A stretch of DNA of 64,000 nt from positions 1,113,498-1,177,497 of the forward strand of contig NZ_VZPV01000002.1 in NCBI RefSeq assembly GCF_008801405.1, in the 5' to 3' direction. Source of the DNA: Ralstonia insidiosa (GTDB taxonomy: Bacteria > Pseudomonadota > Gammaproteobacteria > Burkholderiales > Burkholderiaceae). The notes under the pieces are model-generated. The model was not told where the DNA came from, did no database searches, and was given only the letters and a program-made list of their open reading frames with translations. Shown piece after piece: positions 35,840 to 44,428 of this stretch (within the stretch, counting starts at the first letter, position 1; every line of letters begins with the position of its first letter). The translations under genes were made by a program, and so were the position numbers.

Positions 35840-36937
35840 TCAGGCGTCGGCGGTGGCGTGTTGGGCGCCGGGTGGCACACACACACGGTTGCGCCCTTGT
35901 CGCTTCGCTTCCATCAGGCCGATGTCGGCATCGGCCAGCAGCTTGGCCAGATCCTGCCCTGGCCGCAGCGGTGCCGCACCCACGCTGATCGTGAGCGGAC
36001 CGACCGGCGTTGCGCTGGCGCTCACGGCGGCCTTCAGGCGTTCCACCACGGCCAACGCATTGGTCAATCCGCAGCCGGGCAGCAGCACGGCAAACTCATC
36101 GCCGCCCAGCCGCCCGAACAGATCGTCCGGGCGCAGCACGTCGGCCAGCGCATCGGACAATGACACCAGCGCCTCGTCACCGGCCGCATGGCCCCATGCA
36201 TCGTTGATGGACTTGAAGTGATCAACGTCCAGGTACAGCGCGCACAACGGTTCAGCATGGTGCTGCGCACGCTCCACTGCAAAGCTGCCCAGCTCGAAGA
36301 AGCGCTGGCGCGCGAGCATGCCGGTCAGGTGGTCGGTGTTGGCGCGGTCGGCCAGATTGATTTCAGCAGCAAAGTGCCGCGCCATGGCGCGCAGCAGGTA
36401 GCGGTGGATGACCGCCGCCGCGGCAATGCAGATTGGCAGATATAGCAGGATGCCCAGCCACGCATGGTGAAGGGTGGCAGCGGGTGCATCGGTACTGAGC
36501 ACGGCAACAATGGGTCCGGCCGTGCACAACGTCATGGCGATGCAGAAATCCCGGCGCGTAAGCCACGCGGGGCTGGTGGCCAGCGGCATCAGGTAGAACG
36601 CAGGCAGCACCCATTCGAGCCCGGCCTGATGGCCAAAGGCGATGATGGCGATCTCTTCTGCAAGCAGATGCGCCAGCGCCAGCGGCCCCCACAACCCCGT
36701 ATGACGATGCCGCTGCGCAATGACCACGATGGCGGTCAGCACCCCGAGCAACACCAGCAGTGGTGCCAGCGTATGCACCAGCCCCGTGGCCCAGCCCAGC
36801 ACGATGGCAAAGCCGTAACCGAGCACACCGCATTTGCTCAACGCGAGAATCATCGGCACGAAATGGCGCGCTTGATAGTCGCGGGAGGGCGTGCGTGCGT
36901 CAGGTAGGGCGGAGGCGGTAGGCGGGTTCGCGCTCAA
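35840..36937 (-). CDS. Membrane diguanylate cyclase (GGDEF)
   Basis: A 365-aa protein with an N-terminal membrane region of about five or six helices (about 30-200; no recognised 7TM or MASE label assigned) and a C-terminal GGDEF domain (about 205-355). The active site is GGDEF in GRLGGDEFAVLLPG, and the inhibitory I-site RPDD lies five residues before it, so product feedback should be possible. The frame starts with a TTG at 36937 with no clear ribosome site; an ATG at 36853 is an alternative. It makes c-di-GMP, and converges with the dihydroorotase gene (2 bp between stops). Confidence 0.87.
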   Translation of the reverse strand: MSANPPTASALPDARTPSRDYQARHFVPMILALSKCGVLGYGFAIVLGWATGLVHTLAPLLVLLGVLTAIVVIAQRHRHTGLWGPLALAHLLAEEIAIIAFGHQAGLEWVLPAFYLMPLATSPAWLTRRDFCIAMTLCTAGPIVAVLSTDAPAATLHHAWLGILLYLPICIAAAAVIHRYLLRAMARHFAAEINLADRANTDHLTGMLARQRFFELGSFAVERAQHHAEPLCALYLDVDHFKSINDAWGHAAGDEALVSLSDALADVLRPDDLFGRLGGDEFAVLLPGCGLTNALAVVERLKAAVSASATPVGPLTISVGAAPLRPGQDLAKLLADADIGLMEAKRQGRNRVCVPPGAQHATADA

Positions 36938-37067
36938 GGCTAGGCGAGTGTGGCCTACTGGCGCGGCTGGATGGTGCGAGCGCGGGCGTGGCCGGATTGC
37001 GCAACAAAGCGCGCATTCTAATGGCGGTACGTGTCGCTGTGCGCGGATTTTTAGTGGGGGGAATCCC

Positions 37068-38396
37068 TCAGCCGGCCAGTGTCTGCCACACGAGCCAAAG
37101 ATTGGCGACGCTGATCACGACGAATAAACCCCAAGCCAGTATGGACGTTAATCGGCTGTTAACAAATACGCCCATCAGCTTGCGATCGTCGGTCATGCGA
37201 ATCAGCGGAAACATCGCAAACGGCAACTGAAAACCCAGCACCACCTGGCTGATCACGAGCAGTTTGCCGATGGCATGGTCGCCCAGCATGGCCACGCCGA
37301 TGAATGCCGGAATCAACGCCAGCGCCCGCGTGATCAGGCGCCGCTGCCAGCAGGGGATGCGCAGGTCCAGGAAGCCCTCCATCAGGATCTGCCCCGCGAT
37401 GGTGCCCGTGAAGGTGGAGCTTTGCCCTGCCGCCAGCAGGGCGATGCCGAACAGCACCCCGGCCACCGCCGTGCCGACGATGGGTTCGAGCAGGCGATGC
37501 GCATCCTGGATGTCGGCCACGTCCTGGTGGCCGTTGGCGTGGAATGCGGCAGCGGCCAGCACCAGGATGGCGCCGTTCACCAGAAGCGCCAGCGAGAGCG
37601 AGAGGATGGTATCGAGCCGCGACAAGCCCACTGCCTCGCGCTTGGCGGCTTCCGTGCTGGCCGTCATGCGCGTCTGCACGATAGACGAATGCAGGTACAG
37701 GTTATGCGGCATGATCGTCGCGCCGAGGATGCCGATGGCAAGGTACAGCGGCTCGCGCTCGCTCACGCTTTGCCACGACGGCATCAACCCGGCCGCCACA
37801 GACGGCCAGTGCGGTTTGATCAGCACCAGCTCCACGAAGTAGCACAGCCCGATGGTGAGGATCAGCCCCAGCACGATGGCCTCAAGCTGGCGGAAGTTTT
37901 TCCCCTTCAGGCCCAGCACGATCAGCGTATCCAGCGCGGTGAGTGCCACGCCGCCCAGTATTGGCACGCCCAGCAGCAGGTGGAACGCCAGCGCGCAGCC
38001 CAACACCTCCGCCAGATCGCACGCGATGATCGACAGCTCGGCCAACAGCCATTGCACGCGTACGGCCCCGGGCTGGTAGCGGTCGCGCGAGGCGCGCGCC
38101 AGATCCTTGCCCGTGACGATGCCTAGCCGCGCCGACAGACACTGCAGCACCATCGCCGCCAGGCTGGAGAGCACCACCACAAACAGCAGCGAATAACCGT
38201 AGCGCGAACCTGCCTCGATGTCAGTTGCCCAGTTGCCGGGGTCCATGTAGCCGACCGAGACGAGCAGCCCTGGCCCGGCAAAGCGCAGCAGCTTCTTCCA
38301 CAACGGCATGCCCGGCGGGACAGCAACGGTGCCGCGCACCTCGGACGGGCAGAATGGCGCGGTGGCGGTGGTGGGCAGGGCGGGCAAGCGGAACAT
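37068..38396 (-). CDS. mntH: Nramp-family Mn2+/Fe2+ transporter MntH
   Basis: A 442-aa proton-coupled divalent metal importer with 11 predicted helices. The TM1 metal motif is MDPGNWATD and the TM6 motif is GATIMPHNLYLHSS, both intact and typical of Mn/Fe transport. The chosen ATG at 38396 begins MFRLPALPTT; the frame is open to an ATG at 38516 that would add a 40-residue Ser-rich tail. Neither has a strong ribosome site. It is monocistronic and divergent from a two-component operon. No MntR or Fur box was clear to me in the 238-bp gap. Confidence 0.92.
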   Translation of the reverse strand: MFRLPALPTTATAPFCPSEVRGTVAVPPGMPLWKKLLRFAGPGLLVSVGYMDPGNWATDIEAGSRYGYSLLFVVVLSSLAAMVLQCLSARLGIVTGKDLARASRDRYQPGAVRVQWLLAELSIIACDLAEVLGCALAFHLLLGVPILGGVALTALDTLIVLGLKGKNFRQLEAIVLGLILTIGLCYFVELVLIKPHWPSVAAGLMPSWQSVSEREPLYLAIGILGATIMPHNLYLHSSIVQTRMTASTEAAKREAVGLSRLDTILSLSLALLVNGAILVLAAAAFHANGHQDVADIQDAHRLLEPIVGTAVAGVLFGIALLAAGQSSTFTGTIAGQILMEGFLDLRIPCWQRRLITRALALIPAFIGVAMLGDHAIGKLLVISQVVLGFQLPFAMFPLIRMTDDRKLMGVFVNSRLTSILAWGLFVVISVANLWLVWQTLAG

Positions 38397-38634
38397 GGCG
38401 CGGCCGGGAGCGGAAGACGAAGAGGAAATCAATCGATGCGGCCTTATGATAGCCAAGTGCTGCGGCGCGTGCGGATATTGGCTGCTGGCGCCGCTTTGAG
38501 GTGATGGGTGGGTCATATTGCCGCGGCAGATTTAAGGCAAATCTCAGTCCGTTGGGGTAGATTTCCAGCTTTGCCGGCGCCTGTTCCCAGGTGCCGGCTG
38601 TCCGTTTACCGTCGATCCGCCAAGACTCACTCGC

Positions 38635-39300
38635 ATGAACGCCATCCTCCTCATTGAAGACGACCTGCCGTTGGGCACCGCACTGGCCCGCGCGCTGCGT
38701 CAGGCCGGCTATAACGCGACCTGGGTACGCCGCCTGGTTGACGCGCAGAAATGGATCACCACCAACACGTTCGAGGCCATCGTGCTCGACCTCGGCTTGC
38801 CTGACGGTGAGGGCCATACCTTCCTCGAAGAACTGCGTGCCGCGCACAGCGATGTGCCGGTCATCATTGCCAGCGCGCGTGATGCGCTGTCCGAACGCCT
38901 CAAGGGCCTGGACTCGGGTGCCGACGACTTCCTCGTCAAGCCGTTCCCCGTGGATGAACTGGTCGCCCGCTTGCGTGCCGTGCTGCGCCGCCATGCCGGG
39001 CAGAGCACCAACCAGTGGAGCGTTGGCGCCCTGGTGGTCGAGCCCTCGCAAAAGCGCGTGACGCAGGATGGGCAGATCATCGAGCTCACCCCGCGCGAAT
39101 ACCAGTTGCTGCTTGAACTCGTGCGCCGTGCCCATCGCTGGGTCCCGCGAGAGACGCTCATGGACGCCCTCTACCGTGAAGGCGACAGCGTCAGCGCCAA
39201 CGCGCTTGAAGTCGTCATCCACCACCTGCGCCGCAAGCTCGGCAATGAAACCATCCAGACCATCCGCGGCGTGGGCTACATGATCGGGGGCAACCGGTGA
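38635..39300 (+). CDS. OmpR-family response regulator (QseB/PmrA-like)
   Basis: A 221-aa response regulator. The receiver domain carries the acidic pair EDD, phosphoacceptor D52 (IVLDLGLPDG) and switch Lys (DDFLVKPFPV); the C-terminal winged helix ends with VVIHHLRRKLG and IRGVGYMI. It is most like QseB/PmrA/BasR-type regulators. Its TGA overlaps the GTG of the kinase gene. The signal and targets are unknown; the divergently read mntH is a possible target but no site proves it. Confidence 0.9.
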   Translation: MNAILLIEDDLPLGTALARALRQAGYNATWVRRLVDAQKWITTNTFEAIVLDLGLPDGEGHTFLEELRAAHSDVPVIIASARDALSERLKGLDSGADDFLVKPFPVDELVARLRAVLRRHAGQSTNQWSVGALVVEPSQKRVTQDGQIIELTPREYQLLLELVRRAHRWVPRETLMDALYREGDSVSANALEVVIHHLRRKLGNETIQTIRGVGYMIGGNR

Positions 39301-40787
39301 AGCTGGCGGTTCCAGCGATCCTGCGGGTCCGGTCGCTGTCGTTTCGCCTGTATGTACTGATCCTGCTGGCACTGGTGCTGATGCTGCTGGTGCAACTGGT
39401 GATCGCGCATCTGGAAATCTCCCGCACCAACAGCCGCCAAGTGGTGAGCGATCTGCGCATGTCGGCGCAGGCCTACGCTGATCTCACCACGCTCAACATG
39501 GATGACGTGCCGCGCCGGGAGGAATTCCTGCGCCGCCTCACCGACATCAAACTGGGCCTCTCGCTGCCCAACATCCTCCCGGGTGAATTCCGCTACGTGC
39601 TGTGCGATCGCGCCGGCCACGTCATCACCGCCTTCCCTGGTGCGCCCACCATGCCCTGTGGCAAGGCGCACGACACCGTGGTCGAGATCATGCTCGAGGG
39701 CAAGCCGTGGCGCAGCTATACGGTGGACAGCGTCGATGGCAAGCTCACGGCCACCGTGGCACAGCCGCTCTCCGCGTATGAACGCGCCATTCGCGATCTC
39801 TTCGAGGAAGTGGCGATTGCACTGGCCATTCTCGCCATCGCGCTGATGGTGATGGTGGGCTGGGCGGCACACGTCGGTCTCAAGCCGCTGCGCACGCTGA
39901 CACGCCAGGTGGAGTCGCGCGACTCGGCGGATCTGGACCCGGTGCAGAGCGTCGAGCACGCCGAGCTGAAACCGCTGGTGGAAGCGCTGAACGATCTGTT
40001 CGCGCGTGTACGGCGCGGCATCGAGGCAGACCGCCGTTTCTTTGCCGATGCCGCGCACGAACTGCGTACGCCGCTGGCGGCCATCCAGGCGCAGGCGTAT
40101 GTGGTTTCTCACTCTGACAGTGAAGACGATCGCTCCACCGCACTGCGTGAGTTTGATCGCGGCATTTCGCGGGCAACGCAATCGCTGGCCAAATTGCTGG
40201 CCATCGCGCGACTCGATGCACGCCGCGTGGAAGCCCAATTGGCGCAAGGCGCGTTGTCCGATCTGGCCGGTTGTGCGCGCGGTGGCGTGATTCAGCAAGC
40301 CTCTCGCGCCGAGCGTCGCAACGTCACGCTGTCATACGAAGGCGCCAATCAGGCGTGGGTGTCGGTGTCGCACGAAGATGCCGCCACGCTGGTCGAAAAC
40401 GTGCTCGACAACGCCGTGCGCGAAACGCCCAAGGATGGCGAGGTGCGCGTGGTGGTCAAGCGTGTCGAGCAAGGAACCCAGGGTGCAACGGTGCCGATGG
40501 TTGAACTGCGCATTGAAGACACCGGCCCCGGCATTCCGCCCGACGAGCGCGAGCGTGTGTTCGAGCGCTTCTACCGCCCGCGCGGCAGCCAGTCGCAAGG
40601 TAGCGGCCTGGGTTTGGCGATCGTGCGGCGCATTGTCGAACTCGGCAATGGCTCGGTGGCCATCGAGGATGGCCTGGGTGGAAAGGGCTGTGCCGTGGTG
40701 ATCCGTCTGCCGGCGCTGGACAGCGCCCCTGAACCGATCGAACCGGATGGCGCGCCACCGGGCATGGCCGACACGCACAGCCACTGA
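39297..40787 (+). CDS. Sensor histidine kinase (QseC-like)
   Basis: A 496-aa membrane kinase. TM1 is about 17-38, the periplasmic 2CSK_N-type sensor about 39-169, TM2 about 170-191, HAMP-like linker to about 245, phosphoacceptor H254 in DAAHELRTPLAAIQAQ, and a HATPase domain with VENVLDNAVRETP, EDTGPGIPP and GSGLGLAIVRRIV. The GTG start at 39297 overlaps the regulator stop. The periplasmic part contains two Cys (LCDRAG and MPCGK) that could form a disulfide. Pairs with the upstream regulator. Confidence 0.9.
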   Translation: MKLAVPAILRVRSLSFRLYVLILLALVLMLLVQLVIAHLEISRTNSRQVVSDLRMSAQAYADLTTLNMDDVPRREEFLRRLTDIKLGLSLPNILPGEFRYVLCDRAGHVITAFPGAPTMPCGKAHDTVVEIMLEGKPWRSYTVDSVDGKLTATVAQPLSAYERAIRDLFEEVAIALAILAIALMVMVGWAAHVGLKPLRTLTRQVESRDSADLDPVQSVEHAELKPLVEALNDLFARVRRGIEADRRFFADAAHELRTPLAAIQAQAYVVSHSDSEDDRSTALREFDRGISRATQSLAKLLAIARLDARRVEAQLAQGALSDLAGCARGGVIQQASRAERRNVTLSYEGANQAWVSVSHEDAATLVENVLDNAVRETPKDGEVRVVVKRVEQGTQGATVPMVELRIEDTGPGIPPDERERVFERFYRPRGSQSQGSGLGLAIVRRIVELGNGSVAIEDGLGGKGCAVVIRLPALDSAPEPIEPDGAPPGMADTHSH

Positions 40788-41009
40788 CCGGCACGGCGCG
40801 AGGCGGAGCGCCCTGGCACTCGTGGTGCTGGGGTATCTGGCATTGCTGGCGTGGTGGCGGGCGCGATTCAGGAATCGCGCGGCACCGCTGGCCGCTGGCA
40901 GGCACGTGTTGAGGTGGGCGGCAGCGCTGACAGCCTGACCGCGCAAGACCCACGCCTGCGCCGCGCCCCCTTCGAGAAGGCGCTGGCGCTGCCGTCCACC
41001 TGCCGCTGA

Positions 41010-41621
41010 TCAGTAGCCGATCGTGAAGCGCTGGCGCGGGTGCGCCGGCTTTTCCGTCTCGTCGAGGAAGCCGATGGCGTAGTCCTCCATCGAGATCCAG
41101 GGCTTGCCGTTGGCATCCACCAGCAGCGTGTCCTTGCCGATGCGGAAGTGGCCCGTACGCTCGCCCGGCTCGAAGATGGCCGACGGCGACACGAATGTCC
41201 AGTTCAGCTCGGTCTCCGAGCGCAGTGCGTTGAGGAAGTCGCGGCCTGCCGAGGCTTCGGCAAAGTACTCCTTGGGGAACTGCGGCGTGTCGATCAGTGC
41301 CACGCCCGGCGCCACTTCCAGGCTGCCAGCACCACCCACCACCAACAGGCGTGGCACGCCCGCCTTCTTCACCGCGCCAACGATCTGCTCCGCATTGGCC
41401 TGCAGGAAGCGCACCGTGCTGAAGGCCACATCGTTGCCCGCCAGCGCAGCAACCAGCGCAGCCTGGTCCGCCACATCCACGTCCTTGGCGGTCAAGCCTG
41501 CACGTGCCGGCAGCTTGGAGGCGGTGCGCGCAATGGCCGTCACCTGGTGGCCACGGCGCAGTGCCTCGTCGATCAGGCGGGTGCCTACGCGCCCTGTGGC
41601 GCCAATGATTGCAATCTTCAT
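41010..41621 (-). CDS. NAD(P)-binding Rossmann protein (YwnB/NmrA-like)
   Basis: A 203-aa atypical short-chain dehydrogenase with the N-terminal dinucleotide motif GATGRVGTRLIDEA. It lacks the Tyr-x-x-x-Lys catalytic pair of classical SDRs and resembles B. subtilis YwnB and flavin-reductase-like proteins that may sense or reduce quinones and flavins. An AAGGAG site lies 7 bp upstream of the ATG. It lies immediately downstream of the Rrf2 regulator gene on the same strand, with its own palindrome (41654-41678) in the 81-bp gap, so it is probably a direct target of that regulator. Confidence 0.82.
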   Translation of the reverse strand: MKIAIIGATGRVGTRLIDEALRRGHQVTAIARTASKLPARAGLTAKDVDVADQAALVAALAGNDVAFSTVRFLQANAEQIVGAVKKAGVPRLLVVGGAGSLEVAPGVALIDTPQFPKEYFAEASAGRDFLNALRSETELNWTFVSPSAIFEPGERTGHFRIGKDTLLVDANGKPWISMEDYAIGFLDETEKPAHPRQRFTIGY

Positions 41622-41653
41622 GGTTCAACTCCTTGTTGAGTGGCTGTGATGCG

Positions 41654-41678
41654 ATATGTAATTAATGCGGTTACATAT
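41654..41678. promoter_or_regulatory. Palindrome ATATGTAA-N9-TTACATAT (candidate Rrf2 operator)
   Basis: A perfect 8-9-8 inverted repeat 33 bp upstream of the NAD(P)-binding protein gene. It shares the core TGTAA-N9-(T/A)TACA with the inverted repeat in front of the Rrf2 gene (42153-42177), so the same protein probably binds both. Confidence 0.7.
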
Positions 41679-41702
41679 ATCGATAAAAAAAACGCCAAGC
41701 CG

Positions 41703-42140
41703 CTAGGCCCGGCGACGACGCTTTTGTGCGTGTCCGACTTGTTCCAGCATGCCCGCGATGGTCTGCGCGGCCAGTTCTGCTTCCATGGCGGCTTGCGCGC
41801 GTTCGGTCACGCGCTCCAGCACGCCGGTGATCTCGCGGCCCACATCACACGCCGGGTTGGGTGCATTGGGCGGCAGCGCGATCAACACGGAGGATTCCAC
41901 CGCACGAAACACGTCGAGCAGCGTGATGCGGTCTGCCGGCTGTGCCAGCGTTGCACCACCCGTAGCACCCATCTGCGAGCTGACGAAACCGGCTTCGGCC
42001 AATTGCGCAACCAGGCGACGGATCAACGCCGGGTTGGTGCCCACGCTACCCGCAATGAGCGACGACGGCACCGGGCCTTCTGCGCTGGCAAGCAGGGTCA
42101 GGATATGCACGGCGACGGCGAAGCGGCTGCTGGTAGACAT
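41703..42140 (-). CDS. Rrf2 family transcriptional regulator (YwnA-like)
   Basis: A 145-aa winged-helix regulator starting MSTSSRFAVAVHILTLLA. The helix-turn-helix (about 25-60) includes SVGTNPALIRRLVAQLAEAG followed by the wing (GATGGATLAQP). It has only one Cys (PNPACDVG), so it lacks the three-Cys iron-sulfur site of IscR/NsrR and probably senses something else, such as an electrophile, as in the YwnA/YwnB-type groups. The ATG at 42140 is preferred; an upstream frame extension would cover its own operator. Likely autoregulated. Confidence 0.88.
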   Translation of the reverse strand: MSTSSRFAVAVHILTLLASAEGPVPSSLIAGSVGTNPALIRRLVAQLAEAGFVSSQMGATGGATLAQPADRITLLDVFRAVESSVLIALPPNAPNPACDVGREITGVLERVTERAQAAMEAELAAQTIAGMLEQVGHAQKRRRRA

Positions 42141-42152
42141 GGTGGTCAGATA

Positions 42153-42177
42153 AAGTGTAACCAGTGTAGATACACTT
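42153..42177. promoter_or_regulatory. Palindrome AAGTGTA-N11-TACACTT upstream of the Rrf2 gene
   Basis: A perfect 7-11-7 inverted repeat 13 bp before the Rrf2 start. Its core (TGTAA-N9-ATACA) matches the site in front of the next gene, which supports autoregulation by the Rrf2 protein. Confidence 0.65.
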
Positions 42178-42211
42178 ATGCGTGCAGTCAACCCCGTCCG
42201 CCGCGTGCGAC

Positions 42212-42856
42212 TCAGAAGGCGGTCGCCAGTGCCGAGGCTCGCACCTTGGCATTCGCCTTGGCTGCTGCCAGCGCATTGGGCGTGGTCAGTGTTGGTGCGG
42301 CGCTGATCTCCGTCACGTCGTCAATGCCAATGAAGCGCAGCCAACGGCGCAGATACGGCTTCTGAAAATCGTCGGGCGATTCGGTCGCACCTTCGGTGCG
42401 CGCGGCATAGGCACCGGCACTGGCATAGATGAGTGCCGCCCTCTTGCCGGAGAGCAGCGCTTGATAGCCTGTGCCGGGCGACCAGTTCCAGTTCTGGCCG
42501 GGTAGCGTCACCACGTCAATGAAATGCTTGAGCTGGTAGGGCACACCAAAATTCCACATCGGCACTGAGAAGAGATAGTGGTCTGCCGCATTGAAGCGCT
42601 GTGACAGCGCCACGGCGCGCTGCCATTGCGCGCGTTGCGCTGGCGTGGCGTCTTGCGTGCGCAGCACCGCAAACTTGGCGCTGATCATGTCGGCATCGAA
42701 CTCGGGCAGGTCCAGGTCTGGGCTCCACAGGTCGATCGTGTCGATCTCGTGGTCAGGGTGGGCAGCGCGATAGCTATCGAGAAACTGCCGGGCCACGTCG
42801 ATGGAGTGCGACAGCGCTTTCATGGGCGAGGCTTCGATATAGAGCAGGCGGGTCAT
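42212..42856 (-). CDS. azoR: FMN-dependent NADH-azoreductase AzoR
   Basis: A 214-aa flavodoxin-like quinone/azo reductase. The FMN-binding blocks are ASPMKALSHSIDVARQFLD near the N-terminus, VPMWNFGVPYQLKHFIDVV and YASAGAYA. It reduces quinones and azo compounds by two electrons using NADH. AAGGAG lies 8 bp upstream of the ATG at 42856. It is 11 bp downstream of the SMR exporter gene and both are divergent from an HxlR regulator, a common arrangement for quinone/electrophile defence, so HxlR control is likely. Confidence 0.92.
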   Translation of the reverse strand: MTRLLYIEASPMKALSHSIDVARQFLDSYRAAHPDHEIDTIDLWSPDLDLPEFDADMISAKFAVLRTQDATPAQRAQWQRAVALSQRFNAADHYLFSVPMWNFGVPYQLKHFIDVVTLPGQNWNWSPGTGYQALLSGKRAALIYASAGAYAARTEGATESPDDFQKPYLRRWLRFIGIDDVTEISAAPTLTTPNALAAAKANAKVRASALATAF

Positions 42857-42867
42857 GTGAGGGCTCC

Positions 42868-43197
42868 TTATGCAGCGTTGAAGAAGTTGAGGCCAACGGT
42901 GCCGGCAATCACCAGCCCGATACAGGCCAGGCGTGCAGGCTGCATGCTCTCGCCAAAGACAAGGATGCCCAGCAGCGTGACGCCCACCGAGCCGATGCCC
43001 GTCCAGATGGCATAGGCCGTGCCGGCGGGGAGGCCGTGCATGGCATGCGTGAGCAGGAACACGCTGGCCAGCGCCGTCACGATGCCGAGCACGCTGGGGA
43101 TGGGGCGTGTCCACCCTTGCGCAAACTTGAGCGAGATCGCCATGGCAATTTCCACAGCGCCCGCGGCCAATAGCCAGAGCCAAGCGGTTTGCTGCAT
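42868..43197 (-). CDS. Small multidrug resistance (SMR) exporter, SugE/Gdx-like
   Basis: A 109-aa protein with four membrane helices. The essential membrane Glu is E16 in AAGAVEIAMAISLKFAQGW; the LKFAQGWTRPIPS stretch is closer to the SugE/Gdx (guanidinium/quaternary ammonium) branch than to EmrE. The start MQQTAWLWLL at 43197 gives the normal family length. No guanidine riboswitch was evident in the 110-bp gap upstream. It is the first gene of a pair with azoR. A minus-strand TTGTTG-N17-TAATCT promoter is plausible just upstream. Confidence 0.87.
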   Translation of the reverse strand: MQQTAWLWLLAAGAVEIAMAISLKFAQGWTRPIPSVLGIVTALASVFLLTHAMHGLPAGTAYAIWTGIGSVGVTLLGILVFGESMQPARLACIGLVIAGTVGLNFFNAA

Positions 43198-43307
43198 ATC
43201 ACCTCCGGTTCGTGCGGGCCGCTTGCTCGGGTGGCGAGCGGCGCGTTGCAGTGGAGCCAGATTAGGGGTACGGTCACACGCCAACAAGTACGCACCCGGA
43301 GGTAACC

Positions 43308-43718
43308 GTGACGGCCAACAAGGCTATTGCCGACACTCAGCAAGCGCATGAGAAGGGCGCGGAACACGCCATCGAAGTGGAGGCTTGCCCATCGACGCGC
43401 GCCCTGGAACTGGTGGCGAGCAAATGGGCGCTGCGTATCTTCCCCGCATTGGAAAACGGCCCGGTGCGCAACAACGAACTCCTGCGCCGCGTGGGCGACG
43501 GCATCTCACAGAAGATGCTCACGCAGACCTTGCGCGAGCTGGAAGCCAACGGCCTCATCCTGCGCACCATCTACGACAGCGTGCCCCCGCACGTGGAATA
43601 CCGCCTGAGCCCCCTGGGCGAATCGCTCAACCGCACGCTCATGGGCTTGGACGATTGGGTGAAGACACATTGGCAGGAAATGGAACGGATTCGCGCCGCG
43701 CAGGTCGATTCCGAGTGA
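43308..43718 (+). CDS. HxlR family transcriptional regulator
   Basis: A 136-aa winged-helix regulator. After a 25-residue tail the HxlR core starts with a Cys (VEACPSTRALELVASKWALR), then RNNELLRRVGDGISQKMLTQ as the recognition region and HVEYRLSPLGESL as the wing. The Cys near position 27 is at the place of the redox Cys of YodB/QorR-type regulators. The GTG start at 43308 is supported by GGAGG 6 bp upstream. Divergent from the SMR/azoR pair, which it probably represses until quinones or similar electrophiles are present. Confidence 0.88.
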   Translation: MTANKAIADTQQAHEKGAEHAIEVEACPSTRALELVASKWALRIFPALENGPVRNNELLRRVGDGISQKMLTQTLRELEANGLILRTIYDSVPPHVEYRLSPLGESLNRTLMGLDDWVKTHWQEMERIRAAQVDSE

Positions 43719-43783
43719 CATCCGTGCGTTCTGCCGGAAGTTATGTGCAGATGCAGTCATTCTCCTGCTAGTATTCGGGGCCC

Positions 43784-44311
43784 ATGTTTGTGACAAATCT
43801 TCGCTTCGCCTTGCCGACGCAGTCTCGCGCCCACGCGCGTGGCGTGCTGTCACGCGCGCGCGGCGTACGGTGGATCGTCACGATCTGGTGCCTGCTGTTT
43901 ACCGTCACGGTGTTCTCGGCCACGCATTTCCCCGATGGGCAAGCCGCTGACGATGCGCTGGAAGCCATCGAGGCCGTCGTCGACGATGCGCTGGACGACG
44001 TGCAACCGGTTGCCCAGCCCAGCAAGGGCTTCGAGCGTGCCATCAAGGTGGCGCTCGGCAAGCTGGTCAAGCAGCCCGGCCAGTGCTTTAGCGTGGAGCA
44101 CTGGGTGGCACAGGCGCACACCGCGCCCGATGCACCCTCCAGCAACGCTGCCGCCCCCGATCACCCCAGCGACGCGCCAGAACTCTGGCTGCCGCCGCCT
44201 CCCATGACGCTTGCACCCGGCCTGCGTGTCGCGCGTGTCCGCGTTGCACTTCCGCCGTTCCAGGCCGGCCCCACGCCGGCCCCCATGCTGCGTCCGCCTG
44301 CCCGCGCCTGA
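43784..44311 (+). CDS. Hypothetical exported or anchored protein preceding the second RND operon
   Basis: A 175-aa protein I cannot assign to a family. An Arg-rich N-terminus is followed by one hydrophobic segment (WIVTIWCLLFTVTVFSATHF, about 30-49). The next part is acidic and Asp/Ala-rich (DDALEAIEAVVDDALDDV), and the C-terminal third is Pro-rich (about 125-175). Its position in front of an HME pump operon recalls CzcI, a small exported regulator-like protein upstream of czcCBA in Cupriavidus, but I see no convincing sequence match. It is 117 bp upstream of the TolC-family gene; a hairpin lies in that gap. Confidence 0.65.
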   Translation: MFVTNLRFALPTQSRAHARGVLSRARGVRWIVTIWCLLFTVTVFSATHFPDGQAADDALEAIEAVVDDALDDVQPVAQPSKGFERAIKVALGKLVKQPGQCFSVEHWVAQAHTAPDAPSSNAAAPDHPSDAPELWLPPPPMTLAPGLRVARVRVALPPFQAGPTPAPMLRPPARA

Positions 44312-44353
44312 TTCCGGCATTCGCCGGAAACCATCCCCTTGAGTTCGTAGTGC

Positions 44354-44391
44354 AACGCCAACCGGCCGTTTGATTCGACCGGCTGGGCGTT
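44354..44391 (+). other. GC-rich hairpin in the leader of the second RND operon
   Basis: AACGCC (44354-44359) can pair with GGCGTT (44386-44391), and inside it CCGG with CCGG, around a small internal loop. No immediate T run follows (one begins about 20 bp later), so it may be an attenuator or stabiliser rather than a terminator. Confidence 0.35.
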
Positions 44392-44428
44392 CGCGCTTGC
44401 CTGTTCTTCTTTTTCAGGATGATTTCGG

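Noticed and set aside
40747..40938. Small membrane-like open frame after the QseC-like kinase gene
   Set aside because: It starts inside the kinase gene, lacks a ribosome site and has no recognisable similarity; one hydrophobic stretch in GC-rich DNA is weak evidence.
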